Below the pieces are notes generated by a model. It saw nothing but the letters and a program-made list of their open reading frames with translations, was not told the DNA's origin and did not search any database. The translations under genes and the position numbers were made by a program. Positions 8,235 through 20,373 of a stretch of 64,000 nucleotides of DNA are shown here, one piece after another. Each line of letters starts with the position of its first letter. The stretch's first letter is position 1. This DNA is from Planctomycetota bacterium (GTDB taxonomy: Bacteria > Planctomycetota > Phycisphaerae > Phycisphaerales > UBA1924), in the NCBI GenBank assembly GCA_017303555.1, contig JAFLCN010000008.1:62001-126000 (forward strand). Direction: 5' to 3'.

Positions 8235-9167
8235 ATGATGGGTCTCCTCCTGCTGCTGGCGTTCGGGCTGGGTCTTTATGCATCGTTTCTGATCGCATCG
8301 ACGTACAGCACGCTCCGGTTCCCGCGCAGGCGGACGTACTCGTGGGCGGTTTCGCGGGGCGTCCCCGGCGATCCGGGCGAACTGACGCCCGCGCTCGCAT
8401 TTCGGCGCTTTGGCTTTGAATCGCGGGGACGCCGGTTGATCGCCTGGGACATCGACGGGAACTGCCCGACGGGGCCGGTGGCGGTGCTGACGCACGGCTG
8501 GTCGGATTCGAAAGTGGGAGCGCTCGCCCGGGTTTCAGCGCTCGCGCCGATGTGCTCGCGAATCGTGGCGTGGGATCTACCGGGTCACGGCGAATCGCCC
8601 GGCGCGTGCGAACTGGGCATGCGCGAGGGCGAGGACCTTGTTGCGCTGCTTGAATCGCTGGATGGGCCCGGGAGCGCCCGGATCGTGCTGTTCGGCTGGT
8701 CGCTCGGTGCGGGGGTGTCGCTCGTGGCCGGAAATCAATGGCAGAATCGCGATCGGCTGGCGGGGGTGATCGCGGAGGCGCCGTACCGGCTTGTTGAGAC
8801 ACCCGCGCGGAATGTCATGCGTGCGCAGCGCAGCCCGTGGCGGTTGAACCTTCCGGTCGCGATCTGGTTGATCCGTCGGCGGGCCGGTGTCTCGGCCGGG
8901 GCGCTCGCGCAGTTCGATCGCGCTGGGTGGGCGAGGGAGTTGCCCTGCCCGCTGCTGGTCCTGCACGGCACCGACGACGTGGTCTGCCCGCTGGAAGATG
9001 CGCGGGCGATCGCGAACGCCAAGGCTGGCGGAATGCTGGTCGAGATCGAGAGCGCCCGCCACAACGACGTGTGGGTAAGACCGAGTACACGCGAGCGGGC
9101 GATCGACGCCGTCCGGCAGTTCCTTGCAAATCCTGATCAGGCGACGGGCGTCGGGTGCTCGTCCTGA
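8235..9167 (+). CDS. membrane-anchored alpha/beta hydrolase
   Basis: 310 residues. An N-terminal hydrophobic segment (about residues 2-22) is probably a signal anchor. The alpha/beta-hydrolase core shows the oxyanion region 'VLTHGWSDSK', nucleophile elbow 'FGWSLGAG' (Ser), acid in 'LHGTDDVVCP' and catalytic His in 'ESARHNDVW', a complete triad in the usual order. 'DLPGHGES' is typical of esterase/lysophospholipase-like members. The substrate cannot be read from the sequence. It starts two bases after the rseP stop and its last 31 bases overlap the 3' end of the convergent terC gene. Two adjacent ATGs are possible starts. Confidence 0.85.
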   Translation: MMGLLLLLAFGLGLYASFLIASTYSTLRFPRRRTYSWAVSRGVPGDPGELTPALAFRRFGFESRGRRLIAWDIDGNCPTGPVAVLTHGWSDSKVGALARVSALAPMCSRIVAWDLPGHGESPGACELGMREGEDLVALLESLDGPGSARIVLFGWSLGAGVSLVAGNQWQNRDRLAGVIAEAPYRLVETPARNVMRAQRSPWRLNLPVAIWLIRRRAGVSAGALAQFDRAGWARELPCPLLVLHGTDDVVCPLEDARAIANAKAGGMLVEIESARHNDVWVRPSTRERAIDAVRQFLANPDQATGVGCSS

Positions 9168-10285
9168 TTTTTCGGAGGCGGGATGAGGAGCGAAGCGATG
9201 ATGCCGCTGCCCAGGACCGTCACGATCACGCCCAGCGAAACCGCGGTCGGCAGGTGGATGTGCCAGTAGAGCATGATCATTTTGACGCCGATAAACGCGA
9301 GCACGACGGCGAGGCTCACCTTGATAAAGCGGAACTTGTCCATCATCGCGGCGAGTGCGAAGTACAGGGATCGCAGGCCGAGAATCGCGAAGACGTTGGA
9401 CGTGAAGACCAGGAACGGATCCTGCGTGATCGCGAAGATCGCGGGGATGGAATCGACGGCGAAAACGACGTCGGTGCCTTCGACGATGAGCAGCACGAGG
9501 AAGAGGGGCGTCATCCAGAGGCGGCCTTCCTTGCGGATGAAGAACTTCTGGCCGACGATTTCCGGATGGAAGGGGAAGACGCGCCGGGCGAGCTTGTAAA
9601 TGAAGCCCTCCTCGGGGGTCGCCTCGTGGTCGTTGTTGCGGAGCAGCTTGAACGCGGTGAAGATGAGGAACGCGCCGAAGACGTAGAGAATCCACTGGAA
9701 TTGGGCGATGAGCACGGCGCCGAGCGCGATCATGATGCCGCGCATGATCAGCGCGCCGAGAATGCCCCAGAAGAGCACGCGGTGCTGGTACTGCTTGGGG
9801 ATTCCGAAGTGCGCGAAGATGATCGCGATGACGAAGATGTTGTCGAGGCTCAGGCTGTATTCGATGAGCCAGCCGGAAAGGAACTCGAGCGTCGCCTGCC
9901 ACGCGACCTTGCGGTCGGAGGCGTTCAGGGCGTTCTGCGCCGCCGTCCAGGCTTCCTTCGTGTCTGCGATATCCTCGGCGGTCGCGTCCGCAGCGGGCGG
10001 GGGCAATTCTGGGACGGGTTGCCCGAGCGTGAGCGTCGGCAGATCGGACCGCGTGGTGATCTGCAGGGCGTTTCGTTCGCGTGTCGCGTTGCCGATGTTG
10101 AGCGAGTTGTGCTCGTACATCTGGAAGACAACAAGGCTGAAAAGCAGGGCGAGCACCACGCAGACGCCCGTCCAGAAGACGGCCGCCTTGATGCTGATCT
10201 CGTGGGGCTTGCGGTTGACCACGAACAGGTCGAGCGCGAGCATGATGAGAACAAAGACGATGAAGCCGGAATAGAGCCAGACCAT
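9137..10285 (-). CDS. TerC-family integral membrane metal transporter
   Basis: 382 residues with about eight hydrophobic segments. TerC/Alx signatures are present: 'EYSLSLDNIFVIAIIFA' and 'VEGTDVVFAVDSIPA', whose buried Asp/Asn residues are thought to form the metal path, and 'FTSNVFAILGLRSLYF'. Family members include the Mn exporter Alx and tellurite-resistance-associated TerC. A hydrophilic insert at about residues 70-125 is longer than usual. The ATG at 10285 is preferred over one eight codons upstream because GCGGAG precedes it. The leader holds a yybP-ykoY (Mn-sensing) riboswitch, which strongly suggests Mn(II) export induced by excess Mn. It lies downstream of rpoD on the same strand. 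Confidence 0.92.
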   Translation of the reverse strand: MVWLYSGFIVFVLIMLALDLFVVNRKPHEISIKAAVFWTGVCVVLALLFSLVVFQMYEHNSLNIGNATRERNALQITTRSDLPTLTLGQPVPELPPPAADATAEDIADTKEAWTAAQNALNASDRKVAWQATLEFLSGWLIEYSLSLDNIFVIAIIFAHFGIPKQYQHRVLFWGILGALIMRGIMIALGAVLIAQFQWILYVFGAFLIFTAFKLLRNNDHEATPEEGFIYKLARRVFPFHPEIVGQKFFIRKEGRLWMTPLFLVLLIVEGTDVVFAVDSIPAIFAITQDPFLVFTSNVFAILGLRSLYFALAAMMDKFRFIKVSLAVVLAFIGVKMIMLYWHIHLPTAVSLGVIVTVLGSGIIASLLIPPPKNQDEHPTPVA

Positions 10286-10334
10286 GTTCACTCCGCGGAC
10301 GGACACCATCCGGCGCGCGTGGACCCGGAATTCG

Positions 10335-10470
10335 GGCCGGCTCGCCGGTGTCGGTCTTGCTCGGAGCGTGATCGGTCACGCCTTCGGGGGCCGGGCGGAT
10401 TCGATCGAACCCGCCGTGCTGACGGCCTTCCGATCGGGATTGATCCCCGATGGCTACTCCCCAACAACTG
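10335..10470 (-). promoter_or_regulatory. yybP-ykoY manganese riboswitch in the terC leader
   Basis: Read on the minus strand, the leader contains the class hallmarks in order. First comes GGGGAGTAGCC (10462 to 10452). Next is a GGGATCAATCCC hairpin and GCCGTCAGCACGGC. Last is GAGCAAGACC (10362 to 10353), followed by a short GC hairpin. GGGGAGUAGC...CGUCA...GAGCAAGACC is the conserved core of the Mn-binding yybP-ykoY aptamer, seen for example upstream of E. coli alx. The aptamer sits about 60 bases before the terC ATG. The 3' CCGG/GCCGG and CCCG/CGGG elements could be the expression switch. The outer boundaries are approximate. Confidence 0.9.
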
Positions 10471-10509
10471 CGGGGCGATGGTAGCCGCCCGTTCCGGGCA
10501 CGGGAACGG

Positions 10510-12597
<2,088 letters not shown>

Positions 12598-12651
12598 GCG
12601 GCCTTGGCTCCGGCACGGGGTTTATCGAGTCTGACCGACGCGGGAAGGGTA

Positions 12652-14520
12652 TCAGCGTCCGTTGACCTTCGGGTACATCTTCAGGTCCGCGCCCAGCTTC
12701 TGGCTCCGGGCGGCGGCCTGCGCGATCCGGGCGAGGAGCGAATCGGTATCAGTCCCGGTTGGGGGCGGGGCGGCACGTTCGGCCTCGATCTGGGCCAGAC
12801 GGAGGCACTCGGACCAGTGGCGCCGCAGTCGTTCCGAGTCGCCGCCCGTCTCGCGTTCGGTCCGGGCCTGGAGGATTGTGGCGGCGGACTGCGAGTCCGT
12901 GGAGGACAGCCGGGGCAGGAGCGAACCGAAATCCGGAGCTTCGGCACCGAGCACAGAGAGCGTCAACTCCGCAAGCTCGGAGAGTTCGGGAGATTCGAAG
13001 CGATCGGGCGCGAGCATCTTCCTTCCGGTCGCGTCGAGGGTCGCGAGGAGCGAGGGGTCGCAGAGCGCACAGCCGAGCAGCGCCTCGAGCGTCTTCAGCG
13101 GTCCGTTTGCCAATCGAGCGACCGGCGAAGCCGCCGGGCGCGGATCCTGAGGTGAAGCCGGAGCGTCCGGCCGCTTGCGGGCGCCGCGTGCAGCGGGGAT
13201 CGCCCGGGCGATCGTTTCCTCGCCGATGTCCGCAAGCCTTGCCAGTTCGCGCACGATCATGCGCCGGCGCACGGGTTCGACATCGCTCAAGCCAAGATCG
13301 GCCAGCCGGGAAACTTCTTCCTCGACAGCGCGGCTGCGGACCGCGATGCCCCCGCCTTCGACGCTCCTGGCGACACGCGCAAACCGATAGCGGAGAACAT
13401 CGACTCCGGCTCCCACGGCTTTTCGAAGGACATCGAGACCCCCCTCGCGTTTGAGCAGTTCGTCCGGGTCCTTCGCGTCGGTGAATCGCTCGAGCGTCGC
13501 GACCACAACGTCGAGCGGTTCGGCGAAGAAGATCTCCGCCGCCCGATCGGCGGCGCGCTGTCCGGCATCGTCGCCGTCGAAGAGCAGCACGACTCGATCG
13601 CACAAACGCCGGAGGATGACCGCGTGCTCGCGGGTGAGCGCGGTCCCGAGCGTCGCGACGACATTCTCCATGCCGGCCTGATGGCAGGCGATGGTGTCGG
13701 TATAGCCCTCCGTGATGACGGCCGTTCGCTGCACCTGGATGGCTCGCGAAGCTTGGGCGAACCCGAACAGCGTGGCCGACTTGTTGAACACGCGGCTCTC
13801 GGGGCTGTTGAGGTACTTTGGTTCCTCTTCTTCGTCGATCTTCCTCCCACCGAAGGCGATGGTGCGCCCGATCATGTCCGAGATCGGAAACATGAGGCGG
13901 TTGCGGAAGGTGTCGTACATGTGCCCGGTTTCGGCCTTCGTGCGAAGAAGGCCGGCCTCGGCGAACGCACGCGGATCGAGTTGCTTGCTGCGGATCGTGA
14001 GGAGAAGCCCGTCGAAGCGATCCGGTGATGCACCGATGCCGAACTTCTCGACCATCGCGGGCGAGATCGCACGCTTCTCGACGATCGCTCGCGCCGCCCG
14101 ACCGTGCTCGGGGTGGTTGTAGACAGCCTTGAAGAACTCGGCGGCCACCGCGTTGGCCTCGTGGATCTGCGAGCGGGAAACTCCGTCGCCGCCCTGCTCG
14201 GCCGCGTCGCGCCGGCGCGGCTTCAGTTCGATTCCTGCGCGCTGGGCGAGGTACTCGAGCGCCTCGCGAAACTCCATGCGATGGAACTTGCGGACGAACG
14301 TGAAGACGTCACCGCTGGCGCCGCACACGAAGCAGTGGAAGATCTGCTTGTGGGGCACAACGCCCATCGACGGGTTGTGGTCATCGTGGAAGGGGCAAAG
14401 CCCGGCGTACTCCCGCCCTTTGGGCTTGAGCGCCACCACCTCGCCGATGATCCGAACGATGTCGCTCGCGTCGCGGACGCGCTGCTTCTCCCCGTCGTCT
14501 TGCCAGATCGTGTTCGACAT
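12652..14520 (-). CDS. dnaG: DNA primase
   Basis: A 622-residue bacterial primase that makes RNA primers at the replication fork. The CHC2 zinc-binding site is Cys42-His45 ('LCPFHDD') with Cys63-Cys66 ('FHCFVCG'). The TOPRIM catalytic core contains 'VITEGYTDTIACHQAG' with the acidic residue and 'LLFDGDDAGQRAADRA' with the metal-binding DxD. 'NRLMFPISDMIGRTIAFGGR' belongs to the RNA-polymerase subdomain. The C-terminal helicase-interacting region is divergent. The ATG at 14520 begins 'MSNTIWQDDGEKQRVRDASD'; a longer frame upstream overlaps the acylphosphatase region on the other strand and lacks family similarity. It is followed closely by rpoD. Confidence 0.95.
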   Translation of the reverse strand: MSNTIWQDDGEKQRVRDASDIVRIIGEVVALKPKGREYAGLCPFHDDHNPSMGVVPHKQIFHCFVCGASGDVFTFVRKFHRMEFREALEYLAQRAGIELKPRRRDAAEQGGDGVSRSQIHEANAVAAEFFKAVYNHPEHGRAARAIVEKRAISPAMVEKFGIGASPDRFDGLLLTIRSKQLDPRAFAEAGLLRTKAETGHMYDTFRNRLMFPISDMIGRTIAFGGRKIDEEEEPKYLNSPESRVFNKSATLFGFAQASRAIQVQRTAVITEGYTDTIACHQAGMENVVATLGTALTREHAVILRRLCDRVVLLFDGDDAGQRAADRAAEIFFAEPLDVVVATLERFTDAKDPDELLKREGGLDVLRKAVGAGVDVLRYRFARVARSVEGGGIAVRSRAVEEEVSRLADLGLSDVEPVRRRMIVRELARLADIGEETIARAIPAARGARKRPDAPASPQDPRPAASPVARLANGPLKTLEALLGCALCDPSLLATLDATGRKMLAPDRFESPELSELAELTLSVLGAEAPDFGSLLPRLSSTDSQSAATILQARTERETGGDSERLRRHWSECLRLAQIEAERAAPPPTGTDTDSLLARIAQAAARSQKLGADLKMYPKVNGR

Positions 14521-14752
14521 TGCCGGGCGATTCTTGACCCTCCGGGGCAAGGATGAGCGGGACGCCTCGGGCAACGTGATTGCTTCCGGTGCAGCGAGCT
14601 TCCCAGCGTTCGGTCGCTTGCCGTACGAGCAGGAACGACGCGACGGGGCAGGCAATCCGGCCGCGCGGCCGAATCGCGCCGGCTGCGCCGCTCCGGTCGG
14701 AGCGGCGTTTCTGCTCGGAATGGCTCGGACGACCGGCCAAAGATCGAAATGG

Positions 14753-15037
14753 ATGAGCGGCGAAGCCAGAATTCGCGTCGGGGTCCGTTATACGGGACGT
14801 GTGCAGGGCGTCGGCTTTCGGGCGACTTGCCGGTGGATCGCCTCCTCGCATCCGGTGACCGGCCGGGTGCGCAATGAGCCGGATGGAAGCGTCTGGTTGG
14901 AAGCACAGGGCAGCCCGTTCGCCGTGGGGGCGTTTCTGGAGGAGGTTGCCGGCCGCCTGAACGAGAACATCGCAGGCGCGGCGCAGATGGCGCTCCGGGC
15001 TGTTCCGGACGAAACCGATTTCGTGATCGAGCGGTAG
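14753..15037 (+). CDS. acyP: acylphosphatase
   Basis: 94 residues, the normal size of acylphosphatase, which hydrolyses acyl phosphates such as acetyl phosphate or 1,3-bisphosphoglycerate in the cytoplasm. The signature 'YTGRVQGVGFRATCRWIA' holds the phosphate-binding loop and catalytic Arg. The catalytic Asn lies in 'VTGRVRNEPDGSVWLEAQG'. The ATG at 14753 is preferred on length; another in-frame ATG at 14720 would add 11 residues, and neither has a clear ribosome site. The HAD hydrolase follows in the same direction, its likely start 51 bases after this stop. Confidence 0.9.
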   Translation: MSGEARIRVGVRYTGRVQGVGFRATCRWIASSHPVTGRVRNEPDGSVWLEAQGSPFAVGAFLEEVAGRLNENIAGAAQMALRAVPDETDFVIER

Positions 15038-15088
15038 GTGTACGCTTGGCGGCTCCGAAACTTCCCCAACCGCCGGGCACCCAGACGC

Positions 15089-15778
15089 ATGCTCTTCCTG
15101 TTTGATATCGATGGAACCCTTCTCAGCACGGTGGGCGCGGGCATGCGCTGCATGGAGGCGGCGGGAAAAGAGGTCTTTGGCGAGGGCTGCCACACCGGGG
15201 GCGTGCAGTTCGCGGGAAGGCTGGATCCGCTCATCATGCGCGAGATGCTTGCGAACGCCGGCTTGCCGCCTTCGCGCGAGAACATTGCCGCGTTCCGGGC
15301 GGCGTATGAACGCCGGATGCTCGAAACGTTCCAGACTCCGGGACTCGGGCGTTCCATGCCCGGAGTTCACGAACTGCTCAAGAGGCTTGATGCGGAGTTC
15401 GGAGTCACCATGGGGCTCTTGACCGGCAACTTCGAGAAAACGGGATTGCTGAAAGTCCGCGCCTGCGGGATCGATACGGCACGATTCCAGGTCTCGGCGT
15501 GGGGTGACGATTCGCCCCACGATCCGCCCGAGCGGAACCATCTGCCTCCGGTGGCGGTGGAACGCTATCGAAAGAAACTGGGGCGCGATCCGTCCCGGGT
15601 GGTCATCATCGGCGATACTCCGTACGACGTCGCGTGCGCCAAGGCGCACGGGCACATCGCGGTGGGGGTCGGAACCGGAAAGTTCAGCCGGGAAGCGCTG
15701 CTCGACTGCGGGGCGGACCACGCTTTTCACGATCTGTCCGAGACCGAAAAAGTGGCTCAATGCCTGCTGTCGGCGTGA
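15089..15778 (+). CDS. HAD-superfamily hydrolase (phosphatase)
   Basis: 229 residues with the four HAD motifs in order. Motif I is 'LFDIDGTLL' with the nucleophile Asp right at the N-terminus. Motif II is in 'MGLLTGNFEKTG', motif III Lys in the 'RKKLGRD' region, and motif IV 'VVIIGDTPYDVACAKA'. An alpha-helical C1-type cap lies between motifs I and II ('REMLANAGLPPSREN'), as in phosphoglycolate phosphatase-like enzymes. The specific substrate cannot be deduced. The start at 15089 places motif I at residue 3, as usual; a GTG at 15038 would add 17 poorly conserved residues. Confidence 0.88.
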   Translation: MLFLFDIDGTLLSTVGAGMRCMEAAGKEVFGEGCHTGGVQFAGRLDPLIMREMLANAGLPPSRENIAAFRAAYERRMLETFQTPGLGRSMPGVHELLKRLDAEFGVTMGLLTGNFEKTGLLKVRACGIDTARFQVSAWGDDSPHDPPERNHLPPVAVERYRKKLGRDPSRVVIIGDTPYDVACAKAHGHIAVGVGTGKFSREALLDCGADHAFHDLSETEKVAQCLLSA

Positions 15779-15961
15779 GTTGAGCGCCCGGGGCTTTGTC
15801 GGGTCGCGTCCGGTGCTTGCCACGCGCCCGCCGCTCACTTGTTCCTCTCTTGCTCCGCTCTTGGAGTTCGGCCGGACGCCCGCTAGCATTGAACCGAGTC
15901 GAGTGTGTCCTACGTTGCAGAAGCGGGCGATCGAAGCCAAGCCCAAGGAGCGGGTGGCGAA

Positions 15962-16711
15962 ATGAGTGAGAGCTTTCGGGCGCTTTGCTCGGACTTCTAT
16001 ATCAATCAGAAGCTGTCGGTGAAGATGGATCTGCCCCGCGGGCGTGACACCGTGCTCGATCTGTTCGAACGCGTGCGGAAGCAGTTTCCGAACATGACGT
16101 CCTTCCGGCGGTATCGGGAAGAACTCGCTCTCGAGTCGCCTCAGAACGACGGCACACACCGCTGGGTGGCGGTGCGGTCGAACAACATCCGCTCGGGCGT
16201 CGTGAACCCGGCCGAGCCGGCGGATTCGTACAGCCTGCACAAGCACATTCTGGAGGCGGCGCCGTTCTTCCTGAACGTGAGCCCCCTCGATGTCGATTAC
16301 GTGGAGCTGCTCTACGGCTTTGACCTCGCGGCCGGCGGAAATCACGACGCCATCGTGTACGAGGCGCTCCTGCCCGGCTCGCCCCTCGCGCAGCTCGCGG
16401 AGTTGCCCGGCGGTGTCCCGGTCGATTGCCAGCCCCTGCTCGGTATGCGGATCGCCGGACGCGAGGACACCGAGGTGTACTTTGAAGTGAAGACGCGTGC
16501 GGGGACAAGCACGGGTTTCCGTGATGCCGATGCGCCACCGGAACCTATCAGTGTTTACCTGACGCTTCGCCGATTCGGATCGATCGGAGACATCAAAGAA
16601 CTGTCGGAGATCCTCTCCGGTTTGTCGCAGCTTGGAGAAGAGCTTGTGGAATCTCGGGTCGTTCCGACGCTGCTGGTCCCGATTCGCGACGCCATCGCAT
16701 CGGGGAGCTGA
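15962..16711 (+). CDS. protein of unknown function
   Basis: I do not recognise this 249-residue protein. It begins 'MSESFRALCSDFYINQKLSV', has no signal peptide or membrane segment, and reads as a soluble alpha/beta cytoplasmic protein with an acidic middle ('SPLDVDYVELLYGFDLAAGG') and an amphipathic helical C-terminus ('IGDIKELSEILSGLSQLGEE'). The ATG at 15962 follows GGAGCGGGTGGCGAA, which contains a possible ribosome site. Codon choice is like its neighbours. It stands alone on the plus strand, about 180 bases from the genes on both sides, giving no operon clue. Confidence 0.75.
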   Translation: MSESFRALCSDFYINQKLSVKMDLPRGRDTVLDLFERVRKQFPNMTSFRRYREELALESPQNDGTHRWVAVRSNNIRSGVVNPAEPADSYSLHKHILEAAPFFLNVSPLDVDYVELLYGFDLAAGGNHDAIVYEALLPGSPLAQLAELPGGVPVDCQPLLGMRIAGREDTEVYFEVKTRAGTSTGFRDADAPPEPISVYLTLRRFGSIGDIKELSEILSGLSQLGEELVESRVVPTLLVPIRDAIASGS

Positions 16712-16896
16712 GAAAAGTCCGTCCTGGATCACAACGTCCTGGTTCATGTCATCCTGAGTCCGCACGTCCCGACTCCGACATCAAGCGGAGTTGATGCGTG
16801 ATGGCTCGGCGTCGGTTTGCCGACGCAAGACCCGGGATTCCGGACAGAGGACAGAAGGACTCAGGACACTTCCGCATCCGCTGTCAATGATTCCGT

Positions 16897-17160
16897 GTGA
16901 TTCTCGCCGCTGCGAACATCGACATCCTGATCTGGGTCGCGATTCTCCTCGGCGTTGTGCTGAGCGGATCACTGGTGATCCTCACGCTCCGGAAGAAGGT
17001 GTTCGCCCCACCCGACATCGAGAGCGACCCGGGGACGCTGATGGAGCAGATGAGGCGCATGGAAAAGCGCGGCGAAATCTCGGCCGAAGAATTCGATCGG
17101 GTGCGTCGGAAGCTGGTGGAGAAGGCCGCGGGTGCCCCGTCCAAACGAGATGACCGATAA
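16897..17160 (+). CDS. small single-span membrane protein with SHOCT-like C-terminus
   Basis: 87 residues from a GTG. One transmembrane helix (about residues 9-30, 'ILIWVAILLGVVLSGSLVIL') is followed by a charged linker and a short amphipathic segment, 'LMEQMRRMEKRGEISAEEFD'. That segment resembles the SHOCT (short C-terminal) domain, where 'L.+L...GxITxeEFe..K' is typical. SHOCT proteins are often membrane-associated oligomerisation modules; no specific function can be assigned. No convincing Shine-Dalgarno sequence precedes the GTG. It lies 215 bases before clpX with nothing between. Confidence 0.7.
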   Translation: MILAAANIDILIWVAILLGVVLSGSLVILTLRKKVFAPPDIESDPGTLMEQMRRMEKRGEISAEEFDRVRRKLVEKAAGAPSKRDDR

Positions 17161-17375
17161 GAGCGGGCCCCAGCCACGAGCGCTGTTCGATGTGTAAGCA
17201 AAGGCGGACCCTCGCGGACGGATGGGCTTTGCCGCGGATGCCATTTATGACGGCGCGTACGCATTTCGTTCATGTTGTTCGCACGTCTTGATGAGGAACA
17301 TCGCCGGGATGGTCGATAGACTCCCGATTCCGGCGCACACGCGCGCCGTGTTCGAGTCTGGATGAGAGCGAATCT

Positions 17376-18698
<1,323 letters not shown>

Positions 18699-18727
18699 GG
18701 CGGGTTGAAATCTGCGACCGAAACACA

Positions 18728-18757
18728 AAGCCCACGGAGTGCATCCGTGGGCTTTTT
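18728..18757 (+). terminator. rho-independent terminator after clpX
   Basis: AAGCCCACGGA pairs with TCCGTGGGCTT around a five-base loop (GTGCA) and runs into a stretch of five Ts. It sits between clpX and the convergent pseudo-MinD gene. Confidence 0.88.
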
Positions 18758-18776
18758 CGTTGGCTTCGTTTGGAGA

Positions 18777-20360
18777 TCAGTTCAATTCAACACAGACCCA
18801 ACCCGCTTCATCCTCTGCCGTGCCGGGCGGGGCGGTGAGAAGGTGGAGGCGCAGATCGCTGTCGCCGAGCCGACGCACGCTCTTGGGTTCGTCGGTCATC
18901 AGATGACAGACGGCAGCCGAAGTGCGGAGATGCGGGTGGGCCATGGCCATCAGTGATGCGTGAGCTTCGGCCCAAGACTTGGCGGTTGTCAGAGCACCGA
19001 GGGTCATGCCGGGGTCGCTCGCTGCGCGTGCGATCAGGTGGAGGCGGCCTTCGGGGTCAACCGCCAGTTCAACTTCGGGTGCGTACGGGCACTTGGAAGC
19101 CAGCGATTCGAGGCTTTCAAGGTGGCGGGCAAGGCCGCGGGATTCGGTGGCGGGCTTGGCGACGGCCGCACGGCTCGGCGTGGGCGCTGGAGCCTGCGTG
19201 GGACGCGGTTCGATTCGAGGCTGAACGGGCGGGAGGATCGGAGCGCTTGCGAACTCGGTCGCTTCAAACGCTGGCTGCGTGACGGGCGGGACAGCGTTCG
19301 GTTCGGCGATGCCGGAGTCCGGGTCGTTGGCGTCTACGAAATCCTGGTCGAATGCCTCGGCTTCCAGTTCGGGTTCCACTGCGATCGGCTTCGGCTCTTC
19401 CGTCGGAGCGGGGCCGCCCCGAAGCAGCGAGATGAGATCGGCATGTCCCGCGTTCGGTCGCCCGCGATACACGTTCACCGATGATCCCGGGGTGATCTTC
19501 GCGCTGCACGCCTCGCTGGTGACGCGGGATTTCAGAAACTTTTCTGCAGCGCGAGAGAGTTTGCCCGCCGCTTCGTCCGCGCGTGTCGGGTTCGAGCCCA
19601 TCACGGCGACGTGAAGGCGGGGAGTTGCTTCTCCCGGCTCAAGCGTCTTGATGACGCGATAGCAGCCGACGACCGCCGCTTCATCCGCGCCGGTCAGCAC
19701 CGTGACGCGATCGGCGATGCGGATGCTTGAGGCGGCGTCTGCCGCGGAGGCGCGATCGGCGCTCTCGTCCAGCCTCACGATCCAACGGCCTGTCCGCTGG
19801 GCGACGTAACGCACGGCCTCCGCGATGCTCGGCATCGGGCCACTCTGGGGCGGGACTTCGCTGGGGGGGAGCGTCAGATCGACCGTCGCTTCGCCTCCGC
19901 TGAGACGGATCAGACCCACGGGCGTGCCCGCGTGCTGCGCAACGTGCTTGGCGTATTGCAGGACCCATGCCGAGCCCAAGACGGGCAGGTGACCGACAAG
20001 AAGCAACTCGACTTCCGTCTGCTGGAGCAAGCGCGACGGGGTCGGCTTCACCGGCATGGCGATCGTTTGTTTCTGAGACTTGGGCTCCGCAAGAAACGGC
20101 TCGGTCGCTGTCGGCTTCACCAGCCCGTTGGGGCCGATCTTCGCGACCGTGGGTCCGTCGTTCAGGAACAAGTCTGCGAGGACGTCGGCGTCTTCGAACG
20201 GATAGCCGAGCTCGATCCGTCCGTGCGCGACCGGGCCGCCCTCATCCGTCGTGCCCGGCGCAGCGGGGTCGTCGCGCATCGCGGCACGAAACGCGATCGA
20301 GTCGGGCGATTCCCCGTCCGGGTAGGCCCCGTTCGGATGCGATTGGTCACGTCCGTCCAC
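18777..20360 (-). CDS. MinD/FlhG-like pseudo-ATPase partner of the ParA-CBM48 protein
   Basis: 527 residues from a GTG with a good AGAGGGG ribosome site. The central region (about residues 110-320) looks like a SIMIBI/ParA-MinD fold. 'VELLLVGHLPVLGSAWVLQY' occupies the place of strand 1 and the P-loop. 'IADRVTVLTGADEAAVVGCY' followed by 'RVIKTLEPG' matches the FlhG/MinD strand-helix. 'RLHVAVMGSNPTRADEAAGK' followed by 'LSRAAEKFLKSRV' matches the FlhG region where partner residues lie. The Walker A lysine pattern (KGGxGKT) is missing, so ATP hydrolysis is not expected. A Pro-rich linker and an unrecognised conserved-looking C-terminal domain of about 110 residues follow. It starts 13 bases after the ParA-CBM48 stop, so the two are surely co-expressed. 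The fold assignment is by eye. Confidence 0.7.
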   Translation of the reverse strand: MDGRDQSHPNGAYPDGESPDSIAFRAAMRDDPAAPGTTDEGGPVAHGRIELGYPFEDADVLADLFLNDGPTVAKIGPNGLVKPTATEPFLAEPKSQKQTIAMPVKPTPSRLLQQTEVELLLVGHLPVLGSAWVLQYAKHVAQHAGTPVGLIRLSGGEATVDLTLPPSEVPPQSGPMPSIAEAVRYVAQRTGRWIVRLDESADRASAADAASSIRIADRVTVLTGADEAAVVGCYRVIKTLEPGEATPRLHVAVMGSNPTRADEAAGKLSRAAEKFLKSRVTSEACSAKITPGSSVNVYRGRPNAGHADLISLLRGGPAPTEEPKPIAVEPELEAEAFDQDFVDANDPDSGIAEPNAVPPVTQPAFEATEFASAPILPPVQPRIEPRPTQAPAPTPSRAAVAKPATESRGLARHLESLESLASKCPYAPEVELAVDPEGRLHLIARAASDPGMTLGALTTAKSWAEAHASLMAMAHPHLRTSAAVCHLMTDEPKSVRRLGDSDLRLHLLTAPPGTAEDEAGWVCVELN

Positions 20361-20373
20361 GCTCGTTCCCCTC

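Noticed and set aside
7000-8802. 600-codon open frame on the minus strand antisense to rseP and the hydrolase
   Set aside because: The plus-strand genes show clear family motifs over the same bases; the antisense translation is Arg/Pro/Gln-rich with no motif. Long shadow frames are expected at this GC content.
14381-16765. 794-codon minus-strand open frame across dnaG, acyP, the HAD gene and the unknown gene
   Set aside because: It spans well-supported genes on both strands and carries no recognisable domain.
16712-16896. imperfect GTCCTGG/GTCC repeats before the SHOCT-like gene
   Set aside because: Units are irregular in length and sequence; not a CRISPR array or a convincing direct repeat.
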